Shown here piece after piece: positions 6,404 to 15,841 of a stretch of DNA of 22,436 nucleotides (positions are counted from its first letter, which is position 1; the number at the start of each line of letters is the position of its first letter). The notes beneath the pieces were generated by a model. It searched no databases. It was not told the DNA's origin and saw only the letters and a list, made by a program, of their open reading frames with translations. The DNA comes from an uncultured Eubacteriales bacterium (GTDB lineage: Bacteria > Bacillota > Clostridia > Christensenellales > Borkfalkiaceae): positions 1 through 22,436 of the forward strand of contig CADBSX010000127.1 in the NCBI GenBank assembly GCA_902797515.1, given 5' to 3'. The position numbers and the translations under genes were made by a program.

Positions 6404-7759
6404 ATGGCTAATGTGGATAAAGGCAAAATCGGCGGATTTTCGATACGGAAACTTATAGTCGTTATGGCTGCTATAACGCTTATCATTTCCGCGTCGCTTA
6501 TTTGGTCTTCATACAGGACTTACTCGCTTTCCGAAAAAATGCGGCTTTCGACGACGGAATACGTCGAGGCGGGAAGCGCGGCGCAGGATATGCAAAGCGC
6601 GTCGGACTATCTCACCGAGCAGGTCCTCTTTTTCGTCTGGTACGGCGAAAAGATATATTTAGACAACTATTTCGAGGAAAGCGAAGTGACGCGTCGCCGC
6701 GAGAAAGCCCTTGAAAAAATACAGAGAAAGTTTTCGGGAACGGAAGAGTTCGCCGCGCTCGAAAAGGCTTACGAACAGTCCCGAAGTCTTATGAACAGGG
6801 AATATTACGCGATGCGCTTAAAAGCGGAATCCCTCGGATACGATTTGTCCGTACTTCCGTCCGCGATATCCGCGGTCGTATTAAACGGCGAAGACGAGGA
6901 GTTATCGCTTGAAAAAAAAGGCGACCGCGCGATGGAAGTCGTTTTCAGCGAAGAGTACCGCGCGGAAAAGAGCGTAATCTCGTTCAACACGAAAATATGT
7001 CTGACTAAACTCGTCGGCAAGTTGCAGTCCGAACAGCAAACGGCTCTCGGTAAGTTCACGCTTATGGTCGTGATACAGCAAATTCTTATAGTCGTCCTTA
7101 TAATTATGGTACTCGCGGCGGGAGTGCTGTTCGCGACGCAGATAGTGAGTCCTCTTCTGATGTCGATCCCGAACATTGAAAAAGACGGCAAGATACAGGC
7201 GAAAGGCGCGAAGGAATTCAGAATACTCGCAAGCACCTATAACAGGATATACGACGACAACCGCGAGAGCAAGGAAAAACTCGCCTACGAGGCTTTGCAC
7301 GACGGATTGACGGGCGTATTCAACCGAAAGGGCTTCGAGATAGAACTTAAAAAGCAGAATATTTATCCCTACGCGCTCCTTCTTATCGACGTTGACAATT
7401 TCAAAGGCATAAACGACGAATACGGACACGAGGTAGGGGATAAAATACTGATAAAAGTCACCGAAACGGTAAAGACGCGTTTCCGCGCGGACGACGCGCT
7501 GTGCCGTATGGGCGGCGACGAATTCGCTCTTATAATGCCTCGCGTCGGAAAAGAACTTAAAAACGCGGTCGCTATGAAGATAGAAGAGATAAACGCGAAA
7601 CTCGGCGTCGCGAGCGCGGATTGCCCCGCGGCGTCGGTCAGCGTCGGGATAGCGTTCGCGGGCGAAGACAGCGTCGCGGATATTTACAAATGCGCCGACA
7701 CGGCTCTTTACAGAGTGAAGAAAAGAGGAAGAAGAGGTTACGCGTTTTACGAAGAATAA
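6404..7759 (+). CDS. Membrane-anchored diguanylate cyclase (GGDEF)
   Basis: This 451-residue protein makes cyclic-di-GMP from two GTP. It has a short cytoplasmic N-terminus, TM1 at about 17-36, an extracytoplasmic region of about 180 residues (predicted helical, no domain I recognise), and TM2 at about 218-246. A linker (EFRILASTYNRIYDD) leads into the catalytic domain. The domain shows the family landmarks HDGLTGVFNRKGF, LLIDVDNFKGIND and an intact GGDEF at 370-374. RADD at 361-364 lies exactly five residues before GGDEF, so the product-inhibition I-site looks intact. No EAL domain or effector neighbours are present. The extracytoplasmic part presumably senses an unknown signal. Confidence 0.92.
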   Translation: MANVDKGKIGGFSIRKLIVVMAAITLIISASLIWSSYRTYSLSEKMRLSTTEYVEAGSAAQDMQSASDYLTEQVLFFVWYGEKIYLDNYFEESEVTRRREKALEKIQRKFSGTEEFAALEKAYEQSRSLMNREYYAMRLKAESLGYDLSVLPSAISAVVLNGEDEELSLEKKGDRAMEVVFSEEYRAEKSVISFNTKICLTKLVGKLQSEQQTALGKFTLMVVIQQILIVVLIIMVLAAGVLFATQIVSPLLMSIPNIEKDGKIQAKGAKEFRILASTYNRIYDDNRESKEKLAYEALHDGLTGVFNRKGFEIELKKQNIYPYALLLIDVDNFKGINDEYGHEVGDKILIKVTETVKTRFRADDALCRMGGDEFALIMPRVGKELKNAVAMKIEEINAKLGVASADCPAASVSVGIAFAGEDSVADIYKCADTALYRVKKRGRRGYAFYEE

Positions 7760-7775
7760 AAAAGAATGATATAAA

Positions 7776-7805
7776 ACGCCGTTTGCCGCATGCGGGAAAC
7801 GGCGT
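7776..7805. terminator. Bidirectional terminator between convergent genes
   Basis: A 9-bp outer stem (7776-7784 with 7797-7805, ACGCCGTTT) encloses a CCGC-AT-GCGG inner stem. It lies between the convergent diguanylate cyclase and lipoprotein genes. T-rich sequence follows on the minus strand. Confidence 0.7.
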
Positions 7806-7826
7806 CTCGTTATCGGAATAATTTTC

Positions 7827-8903
7827 TCAACTTCCGAGAATATCGACAAAGCCGATCGACTTGAACGAAATATTGTCGAGATTTGGAGCGTACGTCATAA
7901 CGGTATAGCCTTCGACGTTTTCGAGAACGGCTATATCTGCGGTCGTTCCGATGTTGAGTTTTTCGGTCGAAACGAAACTTTCGTCGCCTTTTTTATTTGA
8001 AGATTCCATCTTGCTCGAAATTTCTCCGAACGCCGTAGGGGAGAGCGCGAGCGAATAGTTTATTTTCATCGTGCCGACGCTCGCGTTGAGTTTATCAAGG
8101 TCTTCGGGATCTTCGGTCGGCGTGGTGGGGATGTTCAGCGACGAATAGAAAGACGCGTTCGCTATCGAAAATTCTTTTTCGAGCGAAACGGTCACGAAGT
8201 CGCCGTTCTTTTTAACGTTGAAAATATCCGCGCCGAGAAGAGAAAACATTAACGTGTCTAAACCTGCGGCGGCGAAATAAGATTTGCTCACCGCCTTCGC
8301 CGAAAACTTGTTTATAAGGTAGTTCACCGCATATTCGTAAGCGTATTCGTCCACGAATTTATAGACGGTCTTGACCGTATCCGACGTGACTTCGACGTCG
8401 TTTTCCGTTCTGTTGTATTCGTAAAGACAGCAGAAATCCTCGCCTATTTTTCCGAGGTAATAGGAAGTGGAAGTATCGGTCTTATCGGAGTAATCTTTAA
8501 GGACGCCGTCTTCGTCCGTTTCCTTTCCCGTTTCGGTTTCCGTCGTGCGCGTCTTTACCGTGACGAAGACGACTTCGTTTATAGTCTTGACGTTCACCGT
8601 CTGTTCGGTGCTGTTTACCGTTTTAACGGAAAACTCGCCTGTGGTCGTCTTTTCGGCGTCGGCGGATGCCTTATACTCTATTTCATGTACAGAGGTGTTT
8701 TCGGACGAAGACGTGTAAACGGAGTTAAGATCCGCGAAATTTTCGTAGCCTTCGTGTTTGGCAAAGTAGTCTTCCGCGCGAGAGGTTGCGACTTCGGTCG
8801 CGTCGGCGAAGGAACTTTTACCCGCTTTATCGGCGTTTCCGCAGGAAACGGCGGTAAAAACGACTGTTGAGGCAAGCAATGCCGAGATAAGTTGTTTCTT
8901 CAT
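7827..8903 (-). CDS. Uncharacterised lipoprotein
   Basis: This 358-residue protein is of a family I do not recognise. It starts MKKQLISALLASTVVFTAVSCGN, a lipoprotein signal peptide with the lipidated cysteine at residue 21, so it should sit on the outer face of the membrane. The mature part is rich in Thr, Ser, Asp and Glu, with alternating beta-like stretches. I chose 8903 over the longer in-frame start at 8993 because AAAGGAGA lies 7 nt upstream of 8903. The longer start would add a membrane-like, AT-rich translation ahead of a perfect signal peptide. It follows the propeller/SH3 protein by 86 bp and may share its transcript; a joint surface role is only inference. Confidence 0.75.
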   Translation of the reverse strand: MKKQLISALLASTVVFTAVSCGNADKAGKSSFADATEVATSRAEDYFAKHEGYENFADLNSVYTSSSENTSVHEIEYKASADAEKTTTGEFSVKTVNSTEQTVNVKTINEVVFVTVKTRTTETETGKETDEDGVLKDYSDKTDTSTSYYLGKIGEDFCCLYEYNRTENDVEVTSDTVKTVYKFVDEYAYEYAVNYLINKFSAKAVSKSYFAAAGLDTLMFSLLGADIFNVKKNGDFVTVSLEKEFSIANASFYSSLNIPTTPTEDPEDLDKLNASVGTMKINYSLALSPTAFGEISSKMESSNKKGDESFVSTEKLNIGTTADIAVLENVEGYTVMTYAPNLDNISFKSIGFVDILGS

Positions 8904-8930
8904 TTTCAAATCTCCTTTTTTTAATTTTAA

Positions 8931-8960
8931 TATGTATAAATATATAAATTTATATACATA
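8931..8960. repeat. AT-rich inverted repeat upstream of the lipoprotein gene
   Basis: TATGTATA (8931-8938) and TATACATA (8953-8960) form perfect 8-bp arms around an A/T core, 28 nt upstream of the lipoprotein ATG. It could be an operator, part of an AT-rich promoter or a weak hairpin. Confidence 0.4.
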
Positions 8961-8989
8961 TCCGAAAATAAGATAATAAAAAAATACGG

Positions 8990-11551
8990 TCAAACGCGCT
9001 TTCTGTAAAGGTAGCGGAATTCTATGAACAGAGAAGTGACGAGAAGAGACAGCGAGAGTATTACCGCCGCCCAGAACTTCATCGCGTCTGGGCGATCGTC
9101 CGTCATAACGAATTTGCTCGGAACGAAACCGACTTTGCCGTTGCCGTAAGAAATAAGAGTATAATCGCCGTCCGTTCCTACGACGGAAACTTTGGTCTTT
9201 AAAAGAAGTTCGTCCGAAACCGTTTCCTTGTCCTCCTCGTAAACGTAAACGCCCCCTCTTTTCCAGACGTAAGCGTTCCGCCGTTCCGTGCCGCGGTCTT
9301 CCGTGATAACGTTATCTATAAGGAAACTTTCGGGAATAAAGCCGTAGTTTCCGTCTTTTTCGACCACCGAATAGACAGTGCCGTTGAAATCGAGCGAGCC
9401 GACGAGGTTAAGGGAAGTGAATTTTCCGACTTTGTAGCCCGTCTTGTAAGCCTCTTCGAGTACGGGAACGGAATACGTGGCGAAAGACACTACCGAAAAC
9501 GCCTTTTCGTCTTTGTCCTCGACGTGCTTATACGGCGAAACGAGGTCGATCGTCCTCGCTATCACGGTCGTCTTATCGCGGATAACGAGCGAGTATTTGT
9601 CGCTTACCGGAAACGCGGCGTAGTCATTTTCGTCGTTTACGTTGGTATATCCCGTGAAATCGAAATATTCGCCGCTTAAATCGTCGAGCGAAACGGTAAA
9701 CGCTTTCGCCCCGTCTTTTATATGCGCGTAAAGCCTGTTTTTGTCAAAAGCAACGGAGAAACCGTCGGGAACGACCATCTTTCTCGCGGTCGTGACGTCC
9801 ATTTCTTCGGGCGCGTCGTTGGTAAGGATAAGTCCCTCGAAAATGAAGTACGCCTTTTCGGAATCGCAGGAAAGGCACATCGACTTCGCGGGATCTATGT
9901 TTCCGAGGTTTACTCTGTTTATTTTGAGTTCTTTCGAGAACACTTTTTCGTTTCCGCGATAGCACTCGACCATATTGTCGTCGTAGAGCGCGTAGATCTT
10001 GCCGTCGAGGTCGGTTTGAATATTTTTCAGTTCGCCGAGCGAGAGCGGCGCGGAAGTAAGGAAGGAATTTTCGCCGCCGTCGAATACGTAGTACTCGTAT
10101 TCCGTCTGCGTCTTTATCGCGTAATATACCGCGCCGAAGATATCGACCGCCATCTGACAGGTCTTGTTTTCGTCTATCGCCGTTTTCATTACGTTTTCGA
10201 TAGTCCCTATTCCGTCCGAAAGCGGAATTTTATATACGCAGGCTTGGTTCGCCTGTTCGCGCACGGTGGAAAGGACGTAAAACGCGTTTTCCGAATAGAA
10301 AGTATCCGCCGCGACGTTGTCGAGGGGGATAGTCGTAATTCCCGAAAGGGAAAGGATGTTTTCGTCGTCCGTGCTCTCGATTTTCCCGATTTTTAAAAAG
10401 TCCGAACCGGTCGTATAAGCGACGTAACCGCCGCCCGCCGAAAACGCCGTCGCCGCTTCGGGAAGGGCTATTCTGTTATAGGTCCTTATCCCGCCGACGT
10501 TGTTTATCACGACTATGCTCTTGTTCTCGTCGAGCGCGTATATCTTGTCGCCGTCTATCGTTATGTCTATCGCGTCGTTGAGCCTGTTCACGGCGCGTGA
10601 ATTAGTGGTGATGGCGAATTCCGTAAATTCGTTGTCGGTAAGGTCTATTTCCTGAACGGCTTTTATGTACTTATCGACTATCCAGAGTTTGCCTTCGACT
10701 ATGCAGATGCCCTGCGGTTCGTAAACGCTCGAAATATCCGCGTCTGCGGTCTTTACGGACGAGCGGACTATCTCGCTCGCCGTTCCCGTCGCCTTTGAAA
10801 ACGAGAAGATGCCGTTCGTGCAGGAAAAGTAGAGGTTGTCGTCCGACGGATCGGGATTTTCGCAGATACATTTAATTCCCTCTATCGTCTCCGCGGCGTT
10901 GAGCCGTTCTTCGGGCGAAGAGGCGTCCTCGGGATCTTTGCGGTAAATATCCGTATTCTGATCGGAATAATAAACGTATCCGTCTTTCGAGAGGTGAATA
11001 TTGGTGACGTTGTTCCGCTCGATCTTTTTCGACGGGAGTTCCGTCACCGAAAGGTCGCTTGCGGAATAGTAGAAATCGTAGAAATTTATATCGGAATTAG
11101 TCGCGACGCAGAGCGAGTCTCCGAATATCGCGAAACAACTGCACGTAACGCCGTCCAACGTCTTTCTCGTAAACGCCGAGCCGTCGGATATATCGACGTA
11201 AAAGAGTTTGTTGCTCGCCGAGAACAAGAGGAAATTGCGGTAAATGAACAGATTAGGAACGCCGACCGTGTTGTTCAGGTCGGAAATATCCATAGCGAGG
11301 AAAGTTTCGTTTTTATAGACGACTATTTTCCCCTGATGCGAGATCGCTACGACGTCGCCGCCCGCGTCGGAATATCGGCATATCGCGTAGGGATTTTCGA
11401 GTTTATAGTATTGCAGATAACTCGTCGGCAAAAACATTTCCGTGCCGATGGTCGGAGTATCGTCGGCGGCGGCGGGAGCGGGATTTGCGAACGGCAAAAA
11501 GGCGGCAACAGCCATTGCCGCGAGTATTAAACCGATCCGAAACTTCCGCAT
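8990..11551 (-). CDS. Secreted beta-propeller/SH3-like protein with C-terminal membrane anchor
   Basis: This 853-residue protein begins with a Sec signal peptide (about 1-29, ending APAAADD). About residues 40-640 consist of repeated strand patterns typical of beta-propellers (GDSLCVATNSDINFYDF, DGYVYYSDQNTDIYRKD, EGKLWIVDKYIKAVQEIDL, GDKIYALDENKSIVVINN). Two SH3-like segments follow, ending YGFIPESFL and VGFVPSKFV. One transmembrane helix (about 826-845) and a short RYLYRKRV tail close it, so it should be a type I protein with a large external part. No catalytic motif is visible; binding or sensing is the likeliest role. GGAGG (11569-11565) is 13 nt from the ATG, longer than usual. I cannot name a family. 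Confidence 0.75.
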   Translation of the reverse strand: MRKFRIGLILAAMAVAAFLPFANPAPAAADDTPTIGTEMFLPTSYLQYYKLENPYAICRYSDAGGDVVAISHQGKIVVYKNETFLAMDISDLNNTVGVPNLFIYRNFLLFSASNKLFYVDISDGSAFTRKTLDGVTCSCFAIFGDSLCVATNSDINFYDFYYSASDLSVTELPSKKIERNNVTNIHLSKDGYVYYSDQNTDIYRKDPEDASSPEERLNAAETIEGIKCICENPDPSDDNLYFSCTNGIFSFSKATGTASEIVRSSVKTADADISSVYEPQGICIVEGKLWIVDKYIKAVQEIDLTDNEFTEFAITTNSRAVNRLNDAIDITIDGDKIYALDENKSIVVINNVGGIRTYNRIALPEAATAFSAGGGYVAYTTGSDFLKIGKIESTDDENILSLSGITTIPLDNVAADTFYSENAFYVLSTVREQANQACVYKIPLSDGIGTIENVMKTAIDENKTCQMAVDIFGAVYYAIKTQTEYEYYVFDGGENSFLTSAPLSLGELKNIQTDLDGKIYALYDDNMVECYRGNEKVFSKELKINRVNLGNIDPAKSMCLSCDSEKAYFIFEGLILTNDAPEEMDVTTARKMVVPDGFSVAFDKNRLYAHIKDGAKAFTVSLDDLSGEYFDFTGYTNVNDENDYAAFPVSDKYSLVIRDKTTVIARTIDLVSPYKHVEDKDEKAFSVVSFATYSVPVLEEAYKTGYKVGKFTSLNLVGSLDFNGTVYSVVEKDGNYGFIPESFLIDNVITEDRGTERRNAYVWKRGGVYVYEEDKETVSDELLLKTKVSVVGTDGDYTLISYGNGKVGFVPSKFVMTDDRPDAMKFWAAVILSLSLLVTSLFIEFRYLYRKRV

Positions 11552-11598
11552 AAGGTATATCGAGCCTCCGTCGCTTTATTTATCGTATAAGTATATTC

Positions 11599-11627
11599 AT
11601 TATAACATACTTCGACAAAATACACAA
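11599..11627 (-). promoter_or_regulatory. Promoter of the propeller/SH3 gene
   Basis: On the minus strand TTGTGT (11627-11622), a 17-nt spacer and TATAAT (11604-11599) precede a leader of about 40 nt that carries GGAGG. I see no clear terminator after the HAD gene upstream, so read-through is also possible. Confidence 0.55.
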
Positions 11628-11648
11628 CTTTTTTTCAAAGTATTTATA

Positions 11649-12464
11649 TTAAAAACCGTATTCCTCGATTATTCTTCCTACGGCGTCCTCTCCGTTGGAG
11701 AAAGGATAAGTGAAAACCTGTTTTTTCAGAGTCTCTTCCGCGTTCGCGACCGCGATCCCGAGCCCTGCCGTTTTCAGCATTTCGAGGTCGTTCAGACTGT
11801 CGCCGACCGCGAGGACGTCCTGCGTCTTTACGCCGTATCTTTCCGCGATGAACGAAAGCGCCTTTCCCTTCGAGCAGCCCTTGACGCAGACTTCGACGAG
11901 GTTTTCCCCGCCGGAAGTGATAAAATATCCGTCGCCGAGCGCGTTTTTGAGCGTTTCTATCGTTCCGTCGCGGTCTTTTGCGGGCAACATAGACAGTATT
12001 TTATTCAGACGGATTTCGTTTTTTCCGACGAACTCCGAGAGTTTTTCGCTCGGAATTATCCCTTTCGTGCCGGTGAGTTTTTCGTAGAGTTCGAGATATT
12101 TCGTCTTTGCCGACGCGAAAAAGCGGTCGGGCTCGTAACACTGCGCGTAAAATCCGAGTCTTTCGATCGTTTCGAGCGCGAATACGCCTTGCTTGACGGT
12201 AAGAGACTTCGAATATATCGGCTCTCCGCTCTCTATATCCGCCACGAGCGCGCCGTTGAAACAGGACACGAGCCCTTTAAGTCCGAGAGCCCTCACTATG
12301 CTGATTATAGATTGAAAAGAACGCCCCGTCGAAACGGCGAAAAGTCCGCCGCGGGACAGATGCCCCTTTACCGCGCGGAGAGTTCTTTCCGAAACTCTCT
12401 TTTCGTCGTCACATAAAGTTCCGTCGAAGTCCGATATTATAAGCCTGTATTTCTTTTTATCCAT
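11649..12464 (-). CDS. Cof-type HAD-IIB family phosphatase
   Basis: This 271-residue cytoplasmic hydrolase of the haloacid dehalogenase superfamily is a Mg-dependent sugar- or nucleotide-phosphate phosphatase. Motif I is SDFDGTL, with nucleophile D12 and acid/base D14. The C-terminal half carries the K-rich motif III (KGCSKGKALSFIAERYG) and motif IV GDSLNDLEML. The length and the central cap region fit the Cof/YidA subgroup (HAD-IIB). The substrate cannot be told from sequence. The promoter -10 box is 9 nt from the ATG and there is no Shine-Dalgarno, so the mRNA is probably leaderless. It is transcribed divergently from the ribbon-helix-helix/clpB operon. Confidence 0.9.
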   Translation of the reverse strand: MDKKKYRLIISDFDGTLCDDEKRVSERTLRAVKGHLSRGGLFAVSTGRSFQSIISIVRALGLKGLVSCFNGALVADIESGEPIYSKSLTVKQGVFALETIERLGFYAQCYEPDRFFASAKTKYLELYEKLTGTKGIIPSEKLSEFVGKNEIRLNKILSMLPAKDRDGTIETLKNALGDGYFITSGGENLVEVCVKGCSKGKALSFIAERYGVKTQDVLAVGDSLNDLEMLKTAGLGIAVANAEETLKKQVFTYPFSNGEDAVGRIIEEYGF

Positions 12465-12473
12465 AGCGACAAA

Positions 12474-12503
12474 ATTATATCATACGCCGCCGAAAAAAGT
12501 CAA
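12474..12503 (-). promoter_or_regulatory. Promoter of the HAD phosphatase gene (leaderless)
   Basis: On the minus strand TTGACT (12503-12498), an 18-nt spacer and TATAAT (12479-12474) are followed by 9 nt and then the ATG at 12464. The intervening TTTGTCGCT has no ribosome binding site. Confidence 0.7.
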
Positions 12504-12548
12504 TCGAATAGCCCCTTTTATAAATTTTGTAAAAAATATTACATAATT

Positions 12549-12580
12549 CCGTTGACAAATTATATAAACGGTGATACAAT
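12549..12580 (+). promoter_or_regulatory. Promoter and candidate operator of the RHH-clpB operon
   Basis: Consensus TTGACA (12552-12557), a 17-nt spacer and TACAAT (12575-12580). An inverted repeat CCGTT (12549-12553) / AACGG (12567-12571), centres 18 bp apart, brackets the -35 and spacer. It could be the binding site of the ribbon-helix-helix protein encoded first in the operon. I see no CIRCE (HrcA) repeat and no CtsR heptad pair. The promoter is strong; the operator is speculative. Confidence 0.7.
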
Positions 12581-12606
12581 ATTCGCGAACACAAAGAAGC
12601 AACGAT

Positions 12607-13239
12607 ATGGACAAATCGGTTTACAGCGTTATGATGAGCGACGGACTCGTGGCTCTTCTCGATCGCGAGGCGTACAGGCAGGGCGTGTCGAGGTCGGTGA
12701 TGCTCGATCGGATACTCGCGAATTATTTTTCGGTCGAAACGGACGAGATGCGCGCGGGCAGCATTTTCGGGATAATGGAGAGGTTCATAGGCGGTTACGA
12801 CGGTCTGAAATTCGTCAATCAGGCGTCGGGATATATGGCGGCGGTGCAAAGCGCGCTCGCCTATAAATACAATCCGACGGTAAAGTATTCGGTCGAACTC
12901 TTTCCCGCAGGCGATCTCGGACAACTGAAAATATCCCTCAGGTCGAGGAGCGAGGCTCTGCTCGCGGCAATGGAAGAGTTTTACGGATTTTTTATGAAAC
13001 TCGAAAAGAAATATATAGGCGAGAGGACTTACGGATACGACGGAATAAGGTTTACGAGAGTGTTTTTACGGCAAAAGGACGCCACCGGCGAGCAACTCGG
13101 CGAGGCGATAGCGCGGTACGTATCCGATTTCGACCGCTATCTCGGCAAGTTTTTCGCGGGGGGCGGAAGTAAAGAAATACTTGAATATATCGAGGCGGAA
13201 TACGTCGGAAATATGAAGGAAAAGGAAGTGATTTTATGA
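12607..13239 (+). CDS. Ribbon-helix-helix domain protein, candidate clpB regulator
   Basis: This is a 210-residue protein. Residues 3-41 (SVYSVMMSDGLVALLDREAY, then GVSRSVMLDRILANYF) fit a CopG/MetJ-type ribbon-helix-helix: one beta strand, helix A, a GVSRS turn and helix B. The remaining roughly 165 residues are an uncharacterised mixed alpha/beta region I do not recognise. The true start is the ATG at 12607: an in-frame GTG at 12571 lies inside the promoter, upstream of the expected start site. The stop overlaps the clpB start by 4 nt (ATGA), so the two are translationally coupled. Autoregulation of the operon in response to protein damage is an attractive inference. RHH proteins can also be antitoxins, but no toxin gene is adjacent. 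Confidence 0.7.
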   Translation: MDKSVYSVMMSDGLVALLDREAYRQGVSRSVMLDRILANYFSVETDEMRAGSIFGIMERFIGGYDGLKFVNQASGYMAAVQSALAYKYNPTVKYSVELFPAGDLGQLKISLRSRSEALLAAMEEFYGFFMKLEKKYIGERTYGYDGIRFTRVFLRQKDATGEQLGEAIARYVSDFDRYLGKFFAGGGSKEILEYIEAEYVGNMKEKEVIL

Positions 13240-15824
13240 ACGGCAACAATCTGACTCAAAAGGCGACGGACGCGCTCGGAAGAGCGGCGGAACTCGCGAG
13301 GGAATACGGAAACAGGGAAATAGCGCAGGAACACGTTTTATACGCCCTTCTTTCTCAAGACGGCGGACTTATCCCCGAACTTATGAAGAAGTCGGGAATA
13401 GACGCGGACGGTATGAAAGAGGACGCTCTTTCCGCGGTCGAAAAACTCGTCCGTGTTTCCAACGGAAACGGCGAATATCTTTCGCAAGCCTTAAACGACG
13501 CCCTTTCGGTCGCGGAAAAGCAGGCGAGGGAAATGAAAGACGAATACGTTTCGGTCGAACACGTGTTCTACGGATTTATCGAAAAGCCGAGCGCGGAAGT
13601 AAAGCGGATATTTGAGAAATACGGCGTAAATAAAAGCGGATATTTAAAATCGCTTTTGTCCGTTCGGGGAAACGTGAGAGTTACGAGCGACAATCCCGAG
13701 GACACCTACGACGTACTCAACAAATACGGCGCGGACCTCGTGGAACGGGCGAGGAGCGGGAAACTCGATCCCGTTATCGGCAGAGACGCTGAAATAAGGA
13801 ACGTGGTGCGTATTCTGTCCAGAAAGACGAAGAACAATCCCGTGCTTATCGGCGAGGCGGGCGTCGGCAAGACGGCTATCGCGGAAGGGCTCGCTATAAG
13901 GATAATGAAAGGGGACGTGCCCGAAAATTTAAAGAACAGAAAACTCTTTTCGCTCGATATGGGCGCGCTGATCGCGGGCGCGAAGTTCCGCGGCGAATTC
14001 GAGGAAAGGCTCAAAGCCGTGCTCTCGGAAGTCAGAAAGAGCGAGGGGAAAATAATCCTCTTTATCGACGAACTGCATACGATAGTCGGCGCGGGAAAGA
14101 CGGACGGGGCTATGGACGCGGGCAATCTCTTGAAGCCTATGCTCGCGAGGGGCGAACTGCACTGCATAGGCGCGACCACGCTTGACGAATACAGAAAATA
14201 CATCGAGAAAGATCCCGCTCTGGAACGGCGTTTTCAGCCCGTAACCGTCGCCGAGCCGACGGTCGAGGACACGGTTTCGATACTTCGGGGACTAAAAGAG
14301 AGATACGAGGTCTATCACGGCGTAAAAATACAGGATAACGCGCTTATAGCCGCGGCAACGCTCTCGAACAGATATATCACGGACAGGTTTCTGCCCGACA
14401 AAGCGATAGACCTTATCGACGAGGCGTGCGCCATGATAAAGACCGAAATGAACTCGATGCCGAGCGAAATGGAAGACGTTTCGAGAAAGATAATGCGGTG
14501 CGAGATCGAGGAAACTTCGCTTAAAAAGGAAACGGACGAACTCTCGAAAAAACGGCTCGAAGATTTAAGGCGCGAACTTTCCGAACTGCGCGGAAAATAC
14601 GCCGAAATGAACGCTAAACTTCAAAACGAGAAAGAGGCGATAGGAAAAGTCCAGAGACTTCGCGAAGAGATAGAGGCGACGAGCGGCGAGATAGAGCGCG
14701 CCGAAAGGGAATACGACCTCGACAAGGCGGCGGAACTCCGTTACGGAAAACTTCCCGAACTCAAAAAGGAACTCGAAGAGAGCGAAAAGGCGACCGCCGA
14801 AAACAAAGAGGACGGACTTCTGCACGACAAAGTCACCGAAGAGGACATAGCGAAGATAATAGGCAGATGGACGGGCATTCCCGTCGCGAGGCTTATGGAA
14901 GGCGAGCGGGAAAAACTTTTAAGGCTCGAAGACATACTTCACGAGAGAGTGATAGGTCAGGACGAGGCGGTGAGATCGGTCGCCGAGGCGATACTCCGTT
15001 CCCGCGCGGGAATAGCCGATCCGTCCAAACCGATAGGCTCGTTCCTGTTTTTAGGACCGACGGGCGTCGGAAAGACCGAACTTGCCAAAACGCTTGCGGC
15101 GGCGCTCTTCGACGACGAAAAGAATATGGTAAGAATAGATATGAGCGAGTATATGGAAAAGTTTTCCGTGTCGAGGCTCGTAGGCGCGCCCCCGGGATAC
15201 GTCGGCTTCGAGGACGGCGGTCAACTTACCGAGGCCGTAAGGCGCAAACCGTATTCCGTAGTCCTTTTCGACGAGATAGAAAAAGCGCATCCCGACGTTT
15301 TCAACATACTTTTACAGGTGCTCGACGACGGCAGGATAACCGATTCACAGGGCAGAACGGTCGATTTTAAGAATACGGTCATAATAATGACGTCGAACCT
15401 CGGCTCGTCCGCGATTCTCGAGGGGATAGACGACAACGGCAATATCACCGAAGAGGCGAAAGAAGAGGTGAAAAAACTTCTGAAATCGTCGTTCAGACCG
15501 GAATTTCTCAACAGGCTCGACGAAATAGTGTTCTATAAGCCGCTCACGAAAAAAGAGATAGGCGGCATCGTCGATCTTCTGCTTAAAGGACTTAAAGACA
15601 GACTGAAAGAAAAACAATTAGACCTCTACGTCACCGAGAGCGCGAAAGACCATATAATCTGGAAGGGATACGATCCCGTTTACGGCGCGAGACCGCTTAA
15701 AAGGTATCTGCAACACTCCGTCGAAACTATGATAGCGAAAAAGATTATCGCGGGCGCGTTCAACGCGGGCGAAACGGTGGTGGTGGACTGCGACGGCGAC
15801 GATCTGACCGTTTATCCGAGGTAA
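13236..15824 (+). CDS. clpB: ATP-dependent disaggregase ClpB
   Basis: This 862-residue Hsp100 chaperone pulls proteins out of aggregates together with DnaK. It has two Clp-N repeats (about 1-145). AAA+ domain 1 carries Walker A GEAGVGKT at 206-213 and Walker [10 protein letters not shown]. The coiled-coil M-domain lies at about 410-530 ([19 protein letters not shown] through [19 protein letters not shown]). AAA+ domain 2 carries Walker A GPTGVGKT at 607-614 and Walker [14 protein letters not shown], followed by the C-terminal small domain. The full-length M-domain separates ClpB from ClpC/ClpE/ClpA, and length is normal for the family. A GGAAG site precedes the ATG, which overlaps the upstream RHH gene by 4 nt. 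No defect is visible. Confidence 0.96.
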   Translation: MNGNNLTQKATDALGRAAELAREYGNREIAQEHVLYALLSQDGGLIPELMKKSGIDADGMKEDALSAVEKLVRVSNGNGEYLSQALNDALSVAEKQAREMKDEYVSVEHVFYGFIEKPSAEVKRIFEKYGVNKSGYLKSLLSVRGNVRVTSDNPEDTYDVLNKYGADLVERARSGKLDPVIGRDAEIRNVVRILSRKTKNNPVLIGEAGVGKTAIAEGLAIRIMKGDVPENLKNRKLFSLDMGALIAGAKFRGEFEERLKAVLSEVRKSEGKIILFIDELHTIVGAGKTDGAMDAGNLLKPMLARGELHCIGATTLDEYRKYIEKDPALERRFQPVTVAEPTVEDTVSILRGLKERYEVYHGVKIQDNALIAAATLSNRYITDRFLPDKAIDLIDEACAMIKTEMNSMPSEMEDVSRKIMRCEIEETSLKKETDELSKKRLEDLRRELSELRGKYAEMNAKLQNEKEAIGKVQRLREEIEATSGEIERAEREYDLDKAAELRYGKLPELKKELEESEKATAENKEDGLLHDKVTEEDIAKIIGRWTGIPVARLMEGEREKLLRLEDILHERVIGQDEAVRSVAEAILRSRAGIADPSKPIGSFLFLGPTGVGKTELAKTLAAALFDDEKNMVRIDMSEYMEKFSVSRLVGAPPGYVGFEDGGQLTEAVRRKPYSVVLFDEIEKAHPDVFNILLQVLDDGRITDSQGRTVDFKNTVIIMTSNLGSSAILEGIDDNGNITEEAKEEVKKLLKSSFRPEFLNRLDEIVFYKPLTKKEIGGIVDLLLKGLKDRLKEKQLDLYVTESAKDHIIWKGYDPVYGARPLKRYLQHSVETMIAKKIIAGAFNAGETVVVDCDGDDLTVYPR

Positions 15825-15841
15825 AATCTTATAATATTATA

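Noticed and set aside
6902..7849. Minus-strand open frame opposite the diguanylate cyclase
   Set aside because: Antisense shadow; the sense strand carries intact GGDEF and I-site motifs.
8904..8993. N-terminal extension of the lipoprotein to 8993
   Set aside because: It would bury a perfect lipoprotein signal peptide 30 residues inside the protein and ignore the AAAGGAGA site at 8911-8918.
12571..12606. In-frame GTG start extending the RHH protein by 12 residues
   Set aside because: It lies between the -35 and -10 boxes of the promoter, upstream of the expected transcription start.
12465..12606. CIRCE or CtsR heat-shock operator upstream of clpB
   Set aside because: Looked for TTAGCACTC/GAGTGCTAA and GGTCAAA heptads on both strands; neither is present.
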